The notes under the pieces: model-generated
What the model was told of the DNA's origin: nothing
Database searches by the model: none
Seen by the model: only the letters and a program-made list of their open reading frames with translations
Program-made: the position numbers and the translations under genes
DNA from: Caryophanales bacterium
Lineage (GTDB): Bacteria; Bacillota_I; Bacilli_A; RF39; UBA660
DNA length: 39,214 nt
Assembly (NCBI GenBank): GCA_016291995.1
Contig: JAEEZV010000061.1
Location: 1-39,214, forward strand
Reading direction: 5' to 3'
Shown: in pieces, positions 1-7,026 of the stretch
How the letters are laid out: every line of letters starts with the position of its first letter
Position numbering within the stretch: position 1 is the first letter of the stretch

Positions 1-807
1 GCTTTGTTCTTCTGTTCCATTTCTTTCAATTACCTCCTTAGCCAAATTAAGATATGCTTTAGTACCTTTTCCTCTTGGATCATAATCCAATATTGTCTTT
101 CCATGACTAGGCGCTTCAGCTAACTTAATAAGTCTTGGTATAATCGTATCATATACCCTTTCTTTAAAGAATTCTTTTATATTACTTATAACTTCTAATC
201 CTAAATTAGTATTTACACTTAACATTGTAAGAAGAACGCCTTCAATATCTAATTTTGGATTTATCCTTCTTTGTGTCATCATTATTGTATTTATTAATTG
301 CATAATACCTTCAAGTGCATAATATTCACATTGTACTGTTATTAACACTGAATCAGCAGCTGCAAGAGCATTTAATGTTAAGAAACCAAGTGATGGTGGA
401 CAGTCAATTAAAATATAATCATATTTGTCTCTTACTTTAACTAACTCATCTTTTAATCTCATTATACGATTAAACTGCATATCCGTATCTTTATACCTTT
501 TTTCAAGTTCTAGGAGTTCCATTTCAGCTCCTGCTAAATTTAAATATGCTGGTATAACGCTTAAATTTACACTTTTGGTTTTTACAATTGCATTTTCAAT
601 AGATGTCTTCATCGTCAACACTTCATAAATACTATTCTCAATTGCTCTTTTATCAAGTCCTACTCCTGTCGTAGCATTTCCTTGAGAATCTAAATCTATC
701 ATAAGTACTTTCTTACCATACATTCCTAAGGCAGCTGCCAAATTTATACTTGTTGTTGTTTTACCAACGCCACCTTTTTGATTTACTACCGCAATTACCT
801 TTCCCAT
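1..807 (-). CDS. parA: Chromosome partitioning ATPase ParA/Soj (partial, 3' end off window)
   Basis: The protein is a ParA/Soj Walker-type ATPase. It works with ParB, which binds parS, to segregate the origin and, in Bacillus, to control DnaA and the sporulation checkpoint. I read MGKVIAVVNQKGGVGKTTTS at the N-terminus, the deviant Walker A (KGGVGKTT, residues 11-18), then DLDSQGNAT (Walker A') and DYILIDCPPSLG (Walker B). The frame stays open for 269 codons to the window edge, so the C-terminus is cut; Soj is usually about 250-260 aa, so little is missing. The ATG at 807 has GAGGTGA six bases upstream. In most Firmicutes parB follows directly, which here would be outside the window to the left. 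The parS cluster at 27729-28267 is the obvious target of that ParB. Family call is certain; the Soj role is inferred. Confidence 0.95.
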   Translation of the reverse strand, partial: MGKVIAVVNQKGGVGKTTTSINLAAALGMYGKKVLMIDLDSQGNATTGVGLDKRAIENSIYEVLTMKTSIENAIVKTKSVNLSVIPAYLNLAGAEMELLELEKRYKDTDMQFNRIMRLKDELVKVRDKYDYILIDCPPSLGFLTLNALAAADSVLITVQCEYYALEGIMQLINTIMMTQRRINPKLDIEGVLLTMLSVNTNLGLEVISNIKEFFKERVYDTIIPRLIKLAEAPSHGKTILDYDPRGKGTKAYLNLAKEVIERNGTEEQS

Positions 808-996
808 GACATTTCACCTCATCTAGTAATTAACATATGTCATACATATTCACATATATTTTACCAAATATTTTACAAATTGAAAAGAGATAAATGTCTT
901 TTACCTCCAATATTTCTAAAAATATTATAATTTCTATATAGAATATTATAACACTCACATAACATCATATATTTTACACGTAAATAATTATCAAAT

Positions 997-1025
997 TTGA
1001 CAAAATTAATGTTTTTTGCTATTAT
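997..1025 (+). promoter_or_regulatory. Promoter of the RelB-like antitoxin gene
   Basis: TTGACA at 997-1002, a 17-base spacer and TATTAT at 1020-1025, with TGC just before the -10 (extended -10). It is the closest match to the vegetative sigma consensus in the window. The predicted transcript starts about 20 bases before the start codon, and the SD AAGAGG lies at 1037-1042. Confidence 0.75.
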
Positions 1026-1048
1026 ATACAGCCTGAAAGAGGTGCATT

Positions 1049-1315
1049 ATGGAAAGTATCACTAGTGCCATAAGCGTTCAAGTAGATATGCAAGACAAAG
1101 AAAAGGCCAATGATATCCTTAAAAGCTTAGGGCTAAATATGAGTACTTATGTCAATATGGCAATTAAGCAATTACTATATATGAATGGTTTACCTTTTGA
1201 AGTAAAAAGCCCTGCCAAAGAATCAACTTTTTCTGATAAAGAAATTAATAAATCAAATAATTTTGAAGAACTTGCTAATATGCCAGATTTAGGGACATTT
1301 CTAAATAATGAATAA
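1049..1315 (+). CDS. RelB/DinJ-family antitoxin-like protein, no toxin partner
   Basis: An 88-aa protein. Residues about 8-52 (VQVDMQDKEKANDILKSLGL, then MSTYVNMAIKQLL and GLPFEV) match the ribbon-helix-helix N-terminal domain of RelB/DinJ antitoxins, in which a short strand contacts DNA and the helices dimerise. The C-terminal tail is polar and probably disordered, as expected for a toxin-wrapping segment. No RelE/YafQ-type toxin follows: the next 110 bases hold a terminator and the tilS promoter. Upstream is the divergent parA. The gene is a single transcription unit with its own strong promoter and terminator. It could be a stand-alone regulator, an antitoxin acting in trans, or the remnant of a lost toxin-antitoxin pair. 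Fold assignment is good; function is unknown. Confidence 0.75.
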   Translation: MESITSAISVQVDMQDKEKANDILKSLGLNMSTYVNMAIKQLLYMNGLPFEVKSPAKESTFSDKEINKSNNFEELANMPDLGTFLNNE

Positions 1316-1337
1316 TAATTATATACTATAGAAGAAG

Positions 1338-1363
1338 AATACTGATTTATATCAGTATTTTTC
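1338..1363 (+). terminator. Intrinsic terminator after the RelB-like gene
   Basis: A perfect 9-bp stem (AATACTGAT / ATCAGTATT) with a TTAT loop, running into a T-rich tract. It separates the antitoxin-like gene from tilS. Confidence 0.85.
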
Positions 1364-1374
1364 TATTGCTTTTA

Positions 1375-1403
1375 TTTACTTATTACTATTATTTTGCTAT
1401 AAT
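1375..1403 (+). promoter_or_regulatory. Promoter of tilS-ftsH
   Basis: TTTACT at 1375-1380, a 17-base spacer and TATAAT at 1398-1403, preceded by TGC (extended -10). A strong SD, GGAGGTG at 1415-1421, precedes the tilS ATG. Confidence 0.7.
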
Positions 1404-1425
1404 ACTAACGAGTTGGAGGTGAATT

Positions 1426-2733
1426 ATGTTTAAGTTACTAAAAGATATAAAAGATGACTATTTAGTAGTTGGAGTTTCTGCAGGACCAGATTCAATGGCA
1501 TTACTCCATATGTTAATTGAAAATGGTAGCAAAAAACTAGTTTGTGCTCACGTAAATCATAATGTTAGAAAAGAAAGCCAAGAAGAAGAAGAGTACTTAC
1601 GTGATTTTTGTAAAAAGAATAACGTTATTTTTGAATGTATGAAAATTGAAAAGTACCATGAAAATAACTTTGAAAACGAAGCTAGAAAGAAAAGATATGC
1701 GTTCTATGAAGAAATACTAAAAAAATATAATTCACACTCTTTATTCTTAGCTCATCATGGTGATGATTTAATTGAAACAGTTCTAATGAAAATAGTCCGT
1801 GGTTCTAACCTTGAAGGATATGCTGGTATTAAGACTATTTCAAAACAAAAAGATTATATTATTCATAGACCACTATTAGAATTTACTAAAGAAGATCTTA
1901 TTAAATATAATAAGGATAATAATATTAAATATTATATTGATAATACCAATACTGATGATAATTATACTAGAAATAGATACAGGAACACCATTGTACCACT
2001 TCTCAAAAAAGAAGATAATGCTGTTCATAAAAAATTCTTGAAGTATTCACACACATTACAAGATTACTACAACTATATCGAAGATGTTGTAAATGAAAAA
2101 ATAGATAAATATTATAAAAACAATACTATTGATATTGATATATTTAATGAAGAACACCCTTTTATGCAAAGAAATATCATTTTCTATTTACTTAGTGCTA
2201 CATATAATAATGAAAGCAATATTATTAAAGATAAACATATCGATGATATTCTCTCATTAATTCAAAGTAACAAACCAAATCAAATCATTTCATTACCAAA
2301 AGGATATTTTGCCAAAAAAGAATATAACATTGTCTCTATTACTAATAAAGTTAAAAATAATGCAGAATATAACATAGAATTTAATGAATATCTTAAAATA
2401 GACGACATGATTATTGAAAAAGTAAATCACTATAACACTGATGGAAATGATGTGTGTAGATTAAATTCTAAAGATATTAAATTACCACTATATATAAGAT
2501 GTAAAAGAGATGGTGACATAATTAGCCCATTAGGTCTAAATGGCACCAAAAAGATAAAAGATATCTTTATTGATGCTAAAATACCTACTGAAGTAAGAAA
2601 CAACTATCCTATCTTAACTGATAGCGAAGATAAAGTTTTATGGATACCTAATATTAAAAAATCAAAATACTGTATCAAAAAAGATGGAAAATATGATATA
2701 ATACTAATTAGTTATAGCGAAAGAGAGGAATAA
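1426..2733 (+). CDS. tilS: tRNA(Ile)-lysidine synthase TilS
   Basis: TilS attaches lysine to C34 of the CAU-anticodon tRNA-Ile using ATP, changing its reading from AUG to AUA. That is important in this AT-rich genome, where ATA codons are frequent. The N-terminal PP-loop reads VSAGPDSMALL with the signature at residues 18-23. The usual SGGxDS has become SAGPDS (Gly to Ala at residue 19). Further family segments are HVNHNVR, AHHGDDLIETVLMKI, and the C-terminal domain with RCKRDGDIISPLGLNGTKKIKDIFID. Length of 435 aa is normal. The stop is followed one base later by the ftsH start, so the two are co-transcribed. In Bacillus hprT lies between them; here it is absent. Confidence 0.95.
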   Translation: MFKLLKDIKDDYLVVGVSAGPDSMALLHMLIENGSKKLVCAHVNHNVRKESQEEEEYLRDFCKKNNVIFECMKIEKYHENNFENEARKKRYAFYEEILKKYNSHSLFLAHHGDDLIETVLMKIVRGSNLEGYAGIKTISKQKDYIIHRPLLEFTKEDLIKYNKDNNIKYYIDNTNTDDNYTRNRYRNTIVPLLKKEDNAVHKKFLKYSHTLQDYYNYIEDVVNEKIDKYYKNNTIDIDIFNEEHPFMQRNIIFYLLSATYNNESNIIKDKHIDDILSLIQSNKPNQIISLPKGYFAKKEYNIVSITNKVKNNAEYNIEFNEYLKIDDMIIEKVNHYNTDGNDVCRLNSKDIKLPLYIRCKRDGDIISPLGLNGTKKIKDIFIDAKIPTEVRNNYPILTDSEDKVLWIPNIKKSKYCIKKDGKYDIILISYSEREE

Positions 2734-2734
2734 A

Positions 2735-4627
2735 ATGAAGAAAAAAGCAAATAGTTTAATGCCATATGTGTTCTTACTATTATTCATCATAACATGTATG
2801 GTTTTTGCAACATTAGGAAGTAAAAAAATTAATGAATTTAATGCCAGTGAATTTATTAGTCACTTAGAAAGTGGTGATATCACTGAATTAACTGTTGTTA
2901 CAAAAGTAAGATCACAAAATTATGAAATTACTGGTAAACTTGATGGATATAAAGACAATGAATCATTTATCCTATATCTACCAGTATCTGAAGAATTTAT
3001 GAAAAAGATTGTAACTGCCCATGATACAAACACTTTTGAACTTACTGTCAAAAAAGACCCTGAAACATCATCATGGCTTACTATCTTAATTGAATATGTT
3101 CCATTATTACTGTTAGGAGTTGGAATGTTCTGGTTATTTACCAGACAACTTGGTGGTAATGGTAAATCAATGGATTTTGGAAGAAGTAAAGCTGTCCTTG
3201 TCGATGGAGAAAAAACTACAACATTTAAAAGTGTTGCCGGTTTAACTGAAGAAAAAGAAGAAGTACAAGAATTAATTGATTTCTTAAAGAATCCAAAGAA
3301 ATTCCAAAGTATGGGAGCAAGAATTCCAAAAGGAGTATTACTTGTTGGCCCTCCAGGAACTGGTAAAACTTTATTAGCAAGAGCTGTTGCTGGTGAAGCA
3401 AAAGTTCCATTCTATTATATTAGTGGTTCTGATTTCGTAGAATTATTCGTTGGTATCGGAGCAGCTCGTGTTAGAGATATGTTCAAACAAGCTAAAATGA
3501 ATGCTCCATGCTTAATCTTTATAGATGAAATAGATGCTGTTGGTAGACAAAGAGGTACTGGACTTGGTGGTGGACATGACGAAAGAGAACAAACACTAAA
3601 CCAATTATTAACAGAAATGGATGGATTTAGTACTAACGAAGGAATAATCATCATTGCTGCAACAAATAGACCTGATGTCTTAGATCCAGCATTACTTAGA
3701 CCAGGAAGATTTGATAGACAAGTAACTGTATCACTTCCAGATAAACAAGCTAGAAAAGAAATTTTAGCTGTTCACGCTAAAAACAAAGTTTTAGATAAAA
3801 GCGTTACACTTGATAATTTAGCAAAAAGAACTCCAGGATTTTCTGGAGCAGATCTAGAGAATTTATTAAATGAAGCTGCTCTTCTTACTGTAAGAAGAAA
3901 TAAAAAAGCTATTACAATGTCTGAAATAGATGAAGCTACTGATAGAGTCTTAATGGGACCTGCTAAGGTAACTAAAAAATATACTGAAAAAGAAAAGAAA
4001 TTGGTTGCTTATCATGAGGCTGGCCATGCCGTTCTTGGTATTAAATTAGATGGTGCTAATGAAGTTCAAAAAATAACTATTATACCTAGAGGACATGCTG
4101 GTGGATATACGATGATGACACCAAAAGAAGATACATTCACATCAACAGAAAATGAATTACTTGAAGCTATTTGTGGCTTACTTGGTGGACGTGTATCTGA
4201 AGAATTAACATTTAAAGAAGTTACTACCGGTGCACACGATGACTTTAAAAAGGCTACCGATATTGCCAGAAGAATGGTTACTGAATATGGTATGTCATCA
4301 CTTGGACCAATCATGTATGATGAACCAAATGAAAATACCTTCTTAGGTCGTGACTATGCTAAAAATAAGAATTTTTCTGAAACAATATCACAAGAAATTG
4401 ATTCAGAAATTAGAAGAATTATTAATGAATGTTACGAAAAGACAAAGAAGATACTTAAAGAAAATAGTAGTCTATTAAAACTAATAGCTGAAACTTTATT
4501 GGAAGAAGAAACAATTACAAAAGAACAAATAGATTCATTGGTAGAAACAGGACATCTTCCTCAAACTGAATCAGTAGATAAAGAAGAAGTTAAAGAAGAA
4601 AAAGAAATAGAAAAAAAGAGTGAGTAA
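2735..4627 (+). CDS. ftsH: ATP-dependent zinc metalloprotease FtsH
   Basis: A membrane-anchored AAA+ protease that degrades misfolded membrane proteins and regulatory proteins. Order of parts: transmembrane segment at about 9-28, an extracytoplasmic domain, a second membrane segment near 115-137, then the AAA+ module with Walker A GPPGTGKT at 205-212, Walker B LIFIDEIDAVG and the second region of homology ATNRPDVLDPALLRPGRFDR. The zinc site HEAGH is at 427-431, followed by the M41 peptidase domain. The C-terminal tail is a charged Lys/Glu stretch. Length of 630 aa is typical. It is the second gene of the tilS operon, and the pair is convergent with divIC. Its stop codon lies in the loop of a shared terminator. 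Confidence 0.97.
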   Translation: MKKKANSLMPYVFLLLFIITCMVFATLGSKKINEFNASEFISHLESGDITELTVVTKVRSQNYEITGKLDGYKDNESFILYLPVSEEFMKKIVTAHDTNTFELTVKKDPETSSWLTILIEYVPLLLLGVGMFWLFTRQLGGNGKSMDFGRSKAVLVDGEKTTTFKSVAGLTEEKEEVQELIDFLKNPKKFQSMGARIPKGVLLVGPPGTGKTLLARAVAGEAKVPFYYISGSDFVELFVGIGAARVRDMFKQAKMNAPCLIFIDEIDAVGRQRGTGLGGGHDEREQTLNQLLTEMDGFSTNEGIIIIAATNRPDVLDPALLRPGRFDRQVTVSLPDKQARKEILAVHAKNKVLDKSVTLDNLAKRTPGFSGADLENLLNEAALLTVRRNKKAITMSEIDEATDRVLMGPAKVTKKYTEKEKKLVAYHEAGHAVLGIKLDGANEVQKITIIPRGHAGGYTMMTPKEDTFTSTENELLEAICGLLGGRVSEELTFKEVTTGAHDDFKKATDIARRMVTEYGMSSLGPIMYDEPNENTFLGRDYAKNKNFSETISQEIDSEIRRIINECYEKTKKILKENSSLLKLIAETLLEEETITKEQIDSLVETGHLPQTESVDKEEVKEEKEIEKKSE

Positions 4628-4639
4628 TCACTCTTTTTT
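4612..4639. terminator. Bidirectional terminator between ftsH and divIC
   Basis: A 12-bp inverted repeat (AAAAAAGAGTGA / TCACTCTTTTTT) with a GTAA loop. It has A-runs on one side and T-runs on the other, so it can end transcription from both strands. It contains the ftsH stop codon and touches the divIC stop codon. Confidence 0.85.
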
Positions 4640-4937
4640 AATCGTCAATTCTAAGTATTATTTCATCCTTCTTTGAATAAAAATACTTTTCTCTAACGTA
4701 TTTTGCAATATAATCTGAATCATTAAGTTTTAATATATCTGCTTCAAGTGTCTCTTTTTCACTAGCTAGTTCATTAATCTTAGCTAAAAGTTCTTTCTTT
4801 GAATCATTCATTCTTTTGATGCTTAACACATTACTAAACAAATTATATCCTAATATGGCAGTAATTGTACCAAATACGACAAAAGCTAATAAGAATCTAA
4901 TTTTACTCTTTGAAGTTTTTCTGCTTTTTTTCTTCAT
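4638..4937 (-). CDS. divIC: Septum formation initiator, DivIC/FtsB family
   Basis: A small bitopic division protein that pairs with FtsL/DivIB at the septum. The sequence has a basic cytoplasmic N-terminus (MKKKSRKTSKSK), one transmembrane helix (FLLAFVVFGTITAILGYNLF), then a coiled coil (KKELLAKINELASEKETLEADI) and the family motif around DSDYIAKYVREKYFYSKKDEIILRI. I chose the ATG at 4937 (99 aa). A GTG four codons earlier (4949) lies inside the SD-like AGGCGGTG and is not needed. Position after yabP-yabQ is exactly that of DivIC in Bacillus. Confidence 0.9.
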   Translation of the reverse strand: MKKKSRKTSKSKIRFLLAFVVFGTITAILGYNLFSNVLSIKRMNDSKKELLAKINELASEKETLEADILKLNDSDYIAKYVREKYFYSKKDEIILRIDD

Positions 4938-4968
4938 ATTTGTCTTCACCGCCTATCCGTCTATTCTC

Positions 4969-4997
4969 ATTATAGCACAGCCCGTAAAATTTACAAG
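4969..4997 (-). promoter_or_regulatory. Candidate divIC promoter
   Basis: TATAAT at 4974-4969 preceded by TGC (extended -10), with a weak -35 (TTGTAA at 4996-4991, 16-base spacer). It lies downstream of a hairpin that ends yabQ, so divIC can be expressed in growing cells independently of the sporulation genes. Confidence 0.6.
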
Positions 4998-4999
4998 AA

Positions 5000-5031
5000 A
5001 AAAAAGAATACTTTTTTACATTTTCTTTTTT
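5000..5031 (-). terminator. Candidate terminator after yabQ
   Basis: A stem AAAAAAGAA / TTCTTTTTT around a 14-base loop, followed on the minus strand by a further T run. It overlaps the yabQ stop. The stem is AT-only, so strength is uncertain. Confidence 0.45.
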
Positions 5032-5303
5032 ATGTGTAAAGAAGACTTTGTTAATAAATAAGAAAATATATAACCAACCAATATTGAAACAATGAAATAA
5101 ATATGTAAATAACCATTATTTATATAAAGTAAACCCACAAAATAAAATATTGCCATACCCATAGTAAATATAAAAGAAAAAATTATTCTTAAAATAACTT
5201 TTTTCACATAAACAAAATTATAAAATATATCAAGTAAAATATAAAATATACATCCAAATAAAAAAGAATATCCTAATGAATATATTTGTATATCAAGTTT
5301 CAT
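5016..5303 (-). CDS. yabQ: YabQ-like sporulation membrane protein
   Basis: YabQ is a mother-cell membrane protein needed for spore cortex formation in Bacillus. This copy has 95 aa and three hydrophobic segments (about residues 8-30, 38-60 and 66-84), starting MKLDIQIYSLGYSFLFGCIF, where YabQ proteins carry their conserved G.. .FD.YR-type first segments. It is much shorter than Bacillus YabQ (about 210 aa) and lacks the long polar tail. The identification rests partly on position: its start codon overlaps the yabP stop by one base and divIC follows, as in Bacillus. Family call is likely but not secure on sequence alone. Confidence 0.7.
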   Translation of the reverse strand: MKLDIQIYSLGYSFLFGCIFYILLDIFYNFVYVKKVILRIIFSFIFTMGMAIFYFVGLLYINNGYLHIYFIVSILVGYIFSYLLTKSSLHIKKKM

Positions 5304-5596
5304 TACTTAAATAACTTACCAAAGAAAGATTCTTCTTTATTTTTACCATTTAATGTATCGCTATATGATAAACTATCAATTTCTCCTTTAATAGATACAG
5401 TTCCCTGATATGTATCTAATTTAACAATTTCCAAATCTTTCCCTTTAATATGTAAAAAACCTAATGTCGTATCCATTAAAAATTCTTCACTATCAAACGT
5501 TTCTATTTTTTTTACCCCTGTAACTACGATGTTCTTTCTTTCAGCCATACTAATACCATGATTAAAATTTGTTTCTAATTCCTTTACTTTGTCCAT
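5303..5596 (-). CDS. yabP: Sporulation protein YabP
   Basis: A YabP/YqfC-family protein required, with YabQ, for cortex assembly around the forespore. The conserved core is visible: ERKNIVVTGVKKIETFDSEEF, then LMDTTLGFLHIKGKDLEIVKLD, then GTVSIKGEIDSLSYSD, ending ESFFGKLFK. The ATG at 5596 has AGGTGAT five bases upstream and gives 97 aa. An upstream in-frame start (5623) would place the promoter inside the gene and is rejected. It overlaps yabQ by one base, so the pair is translationally coupled. Confidence 0.9.
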   Translation of the reverse strand: MDKVKELETNFNHGISMAERKNIVVTGVKKIETFDSEEFLMDTTLGFLHIKGKDLEIVKLDTYQGTVSIKGEIDSLSYSDTLNGKNKEESFFGKLFK

Positions 5597-5611
5597 ATAA
5601 TCACCTAGTAA

Positions 5612-5637
5612 AGTATATGCCAACTATTTTTATATAT
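5612..5637 (-). promoter_or_regulatory. Candidate yabP promoter, sigma-E-like -10
   Basis: CATATACT at 5619-5612 matches the sigma-E -10 (CATACAnT) at 7 of 8 positions, with ATATA 13 bases upstream (5637-5633). Bacillus yabP is a sigma-E gene. TATACT inside it could also serve the vegetative sigma, so the assignment is tentative. Confidence 0.4.
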
Positions 5638-5639
5638 AA

Positions 5640-5662
5640 CAAAAAAACACCAAAAGGTGTTT
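5640..5662 (-). terminator. Terminator of spoVG
   Basis: Stem AAACACC / GGTGTTT with a TTTT loop and a T-run on the minus strand. It overlaps the spoVG stop codon and sits just before the yabP promoter. Confidence 0.85.
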
Positions 5663-5918
5663 ATTCTGCTTTTTCATAAGCTTCAACTATTTCTTTTTCA
5701 AATACTTGACGAGTTTCAGAATTAATTGGATGAGCTATATCTCTATATCCACCTGTAGATGTTTGTCTACTTGGCATAGCGATAAACAATCCATTGTCAC
5801 CCTCGATAATTCTAATGTCATGTACTGCAAAACAATCATCTAATAGTACTGAAGCGATTCCTTTCATTCTTGAATTCTCTTTGTCAATTTTCTTAACTGT
5901 AACTGACGTAATCTTCAT
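5661..5918 (-). CDS. spoVG: SpoVG, RNA/DNA-binding regulator
   Basis: SpoVG is a small site-specific nucleic-acid-binding protein that affects asymmetric septation, cell-wall and virulence genes. The 85-aa sequence begins MKITSVTVKKID and contains the invariant LDDCFAVHDIRIIEG, GLFIAMPSR and YRDIAHPI.SETR segments across the whole length. The start has AGAGGAGTG upstream. It lies between veg and yabP; in Bacillus several genes (purR, yabJ and others) separate these, so this is a compacted order. It has its own promoter and terminator. Confidence 0.97.
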   Translation of the reverse strand: MKITSVTVKKIDKENSRMKGIASVLLDDCFAVHDIRIIEGDNGLFIAMPSRQTSTGGYRDIAHPINSETRQVFEKEIVEAYEKAE

Positions 5919-5961
5919 TGTGCTTACACTCCTCTTCTAGAAAATATCATTTTCTAATTAC

Positions 5962-5991
5962 ATTTTAATCCATATAAACATTAAAAGTCAA
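5962..5991 (-). promoter_or_regulatory. Candidate spoVG promoter
   Basis: TTGACT at 5991-5986, an 18-base spacer and TAAAAT at 5967-5962 on the minus strand. No AbrB or sigma-H site of the Bacillus type is evident. Confidence 0.5.
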
Positions 5992-6005
5992 GTAATTTGT
6001 CACAA

Positions 6006-6221
6006 TTATATGTATATTTGAATAGTTTTTGTAATAATATCGATATAATTAAAACTCTTAATTTCTCCACTCGGTAATTTAATTATAAAAAGATTAGCAT
6101 ATAATTTCCATAGTATACCCTTATAATGCTCTTTTTTATTTCTTCCTCCATAATAAATAACATATATTTTTGAACCAATTTTAGTACATAAATATTTTTT
6201 AATATAACATACGTTCATCAT
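6006..6221 (-). CDS. veg: Veg family protein
   Basis: Veg is a small protein of the DUF1021 family, reported in Bacillus to stimulate biofilm matrix genes. The 71-aa product carries the family pattern: CTKIGSKIYVIYYGGRNKKEH, YKGILWKLYANLFIIKL and FNYIDIITKTIQIYI, which follow Bacillus Veg (VGKRV..GGR.K....G.L...YP.VF.V.L...SYSY.DVLT.TV.L). The start ATG overlaps the yabG stop in ATGA; the next codon is also ATG (6218). The yabG-veg order is the same as in Bacillus. The protein is more hydrophobic and Tyr/Ile-rich than usual, in line with AT bias. Confidence 0.85.
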   Translation of the reverse strand: MMNVCYIKKYLCTKIGSKIYVIYYGGRNKKEHYKGILWKLYANLFIIKLPSGEIKSFNYIDIITKTIQIYI

Positions 6222-6973
6222 CTTGGATACCCAATATACATACTACCCTTTGTTATAATGCCGCCCATTCCTGATGGACCATATTTCGTTTTACTTAATA
6301 TTTTAATTATATCAATATCTTCACTTTTATTTGAAAAAGAAAGCGATGCTGCCACAATTGCCGGATCTAATGCATGAATGTTAATTCTTTTAGGACTAGA
6401 AGCAAAATTAGCTCCCGCTTTAATTAAATCCTCATAATTAGATTGACAAGCACCAGCAATAATAAATAATTTTTCATGATCTTTTTCATATTTTCTAGCA
6501 TTCGTAACTGCTAATACAAAATTAGAAGTATTTTTATATTTATCCCTTTTACTTCTAGAAAAAGAATCATGCCCAGTCAAAACTAATATATCAGGATTGT
6601 ATTGTTCCAACAACACTCCTACTTTTTCTGGCATTTCATCTTCAGATAAATATATCCCATACGCCCTTAATTTGTTTTTTTTATAAAATTCCATACATTT
6701 ATCTAGATAATCATTATCACCATCAATATGCAGTATTCTACCCGGAAGATAAAAATACTCATTTCTATCTAAATCACGATATTCATCCATTACTGGTACA
6801 AATTTATCATCTTCTTTTCCATTATATAACACCAAATCTTCTACAGGACTATCAGCATATAATCTAACACTTACTCCGTTTAAATAATAAGTATTGTCAT
6901 TTACACCAATTATTTTAAAGACTATATCATTATTGTATGATTTCCTAGTAACATAATCCCCAATATTAAACAC
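6218..6973 (-). CDS. yabG: Sporulation-specific protease YabG
   Basis: YabG is a cysteine protease made late in the mother cell (Bacillus) that trims spore coat proteins; in clostridia it also processes germination factors. The conserved block runs from PDILVLTGHDS (His135) through NTSNFVLAVTNARKYE to IIAGACQSNYEDLIKAGANF (Cys176) and SSPKRINIHALDP, and it ends with the glycine-rich GGII..G motif. Length is 251 aa (Bacillus about 290). The start is GTG at 6973 with GGTGAT four bases upstream. It ends in TGA and is coupled to veg. In Bacillus it directly follows rsmA; here the agmatine operon lies between them. Confidence 0.95.
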   Translation of the reverse strand: MFNIGDYVTRKSYNNDIVFKIIGVNDNTYYLNGVSVRLYADSPVEDLVLYNGKEDDKFVPVMDEYRDLDRNEYFYLPGRILHIDGDNDYLDKCMEFYKKNKLRAYGIYLSEDEMPEKVGVLLEQYNPDILVLTGHDSFSRSKRDKYKNTSNFVLAVTNARKYEKDHEKLFIIAGACQSNYEDLIKAGANFASSPKRINIHALDPAIVAASLSFSNKSEDIDIIKILSKTKYGPSGMGGIITKGSMYIGYPR

Positions 6974-6988
6974 ATTATCACCGATATA

Positions 6989-6996
6989 ATTCTATG
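6989..6996 (-). promoter_or_regulatory. Candidate mother-cell sigma -10 before yabG
   Basis: CATAGAAT matches the sigma-E -10 at 7 of 8 positions and begins like the sigma-K -10 (CATA). It lies just after the carbamate kinase terminator and about 16 bases before the GTG start. No clear -35 is visible in the poly-T upstream, so confidence is low. Confidence 0.3.
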
Positions 6997-6997
6997 T

Positions 6998-7026
6998 AAA
7001 AAAAAAGAAAAAATGATTTTTTCTTT
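6998..7026 (-). terminator. Terminator of the carbamate kinase gene
   Basis: Stem AAAGAAAAAA / TTTTTTCTTT with a three-base loop, then an uninterrupted T-run on the minus strand. It overlaps the stop codon. Confidence 0.75.

Noticed and set aside
1316..1425. A toxin gene downstream of the RelB-like antitoxin
   Set aside because: The gap is filled by a terminator and the tilS promoter and has no frame of useful length on either strand.
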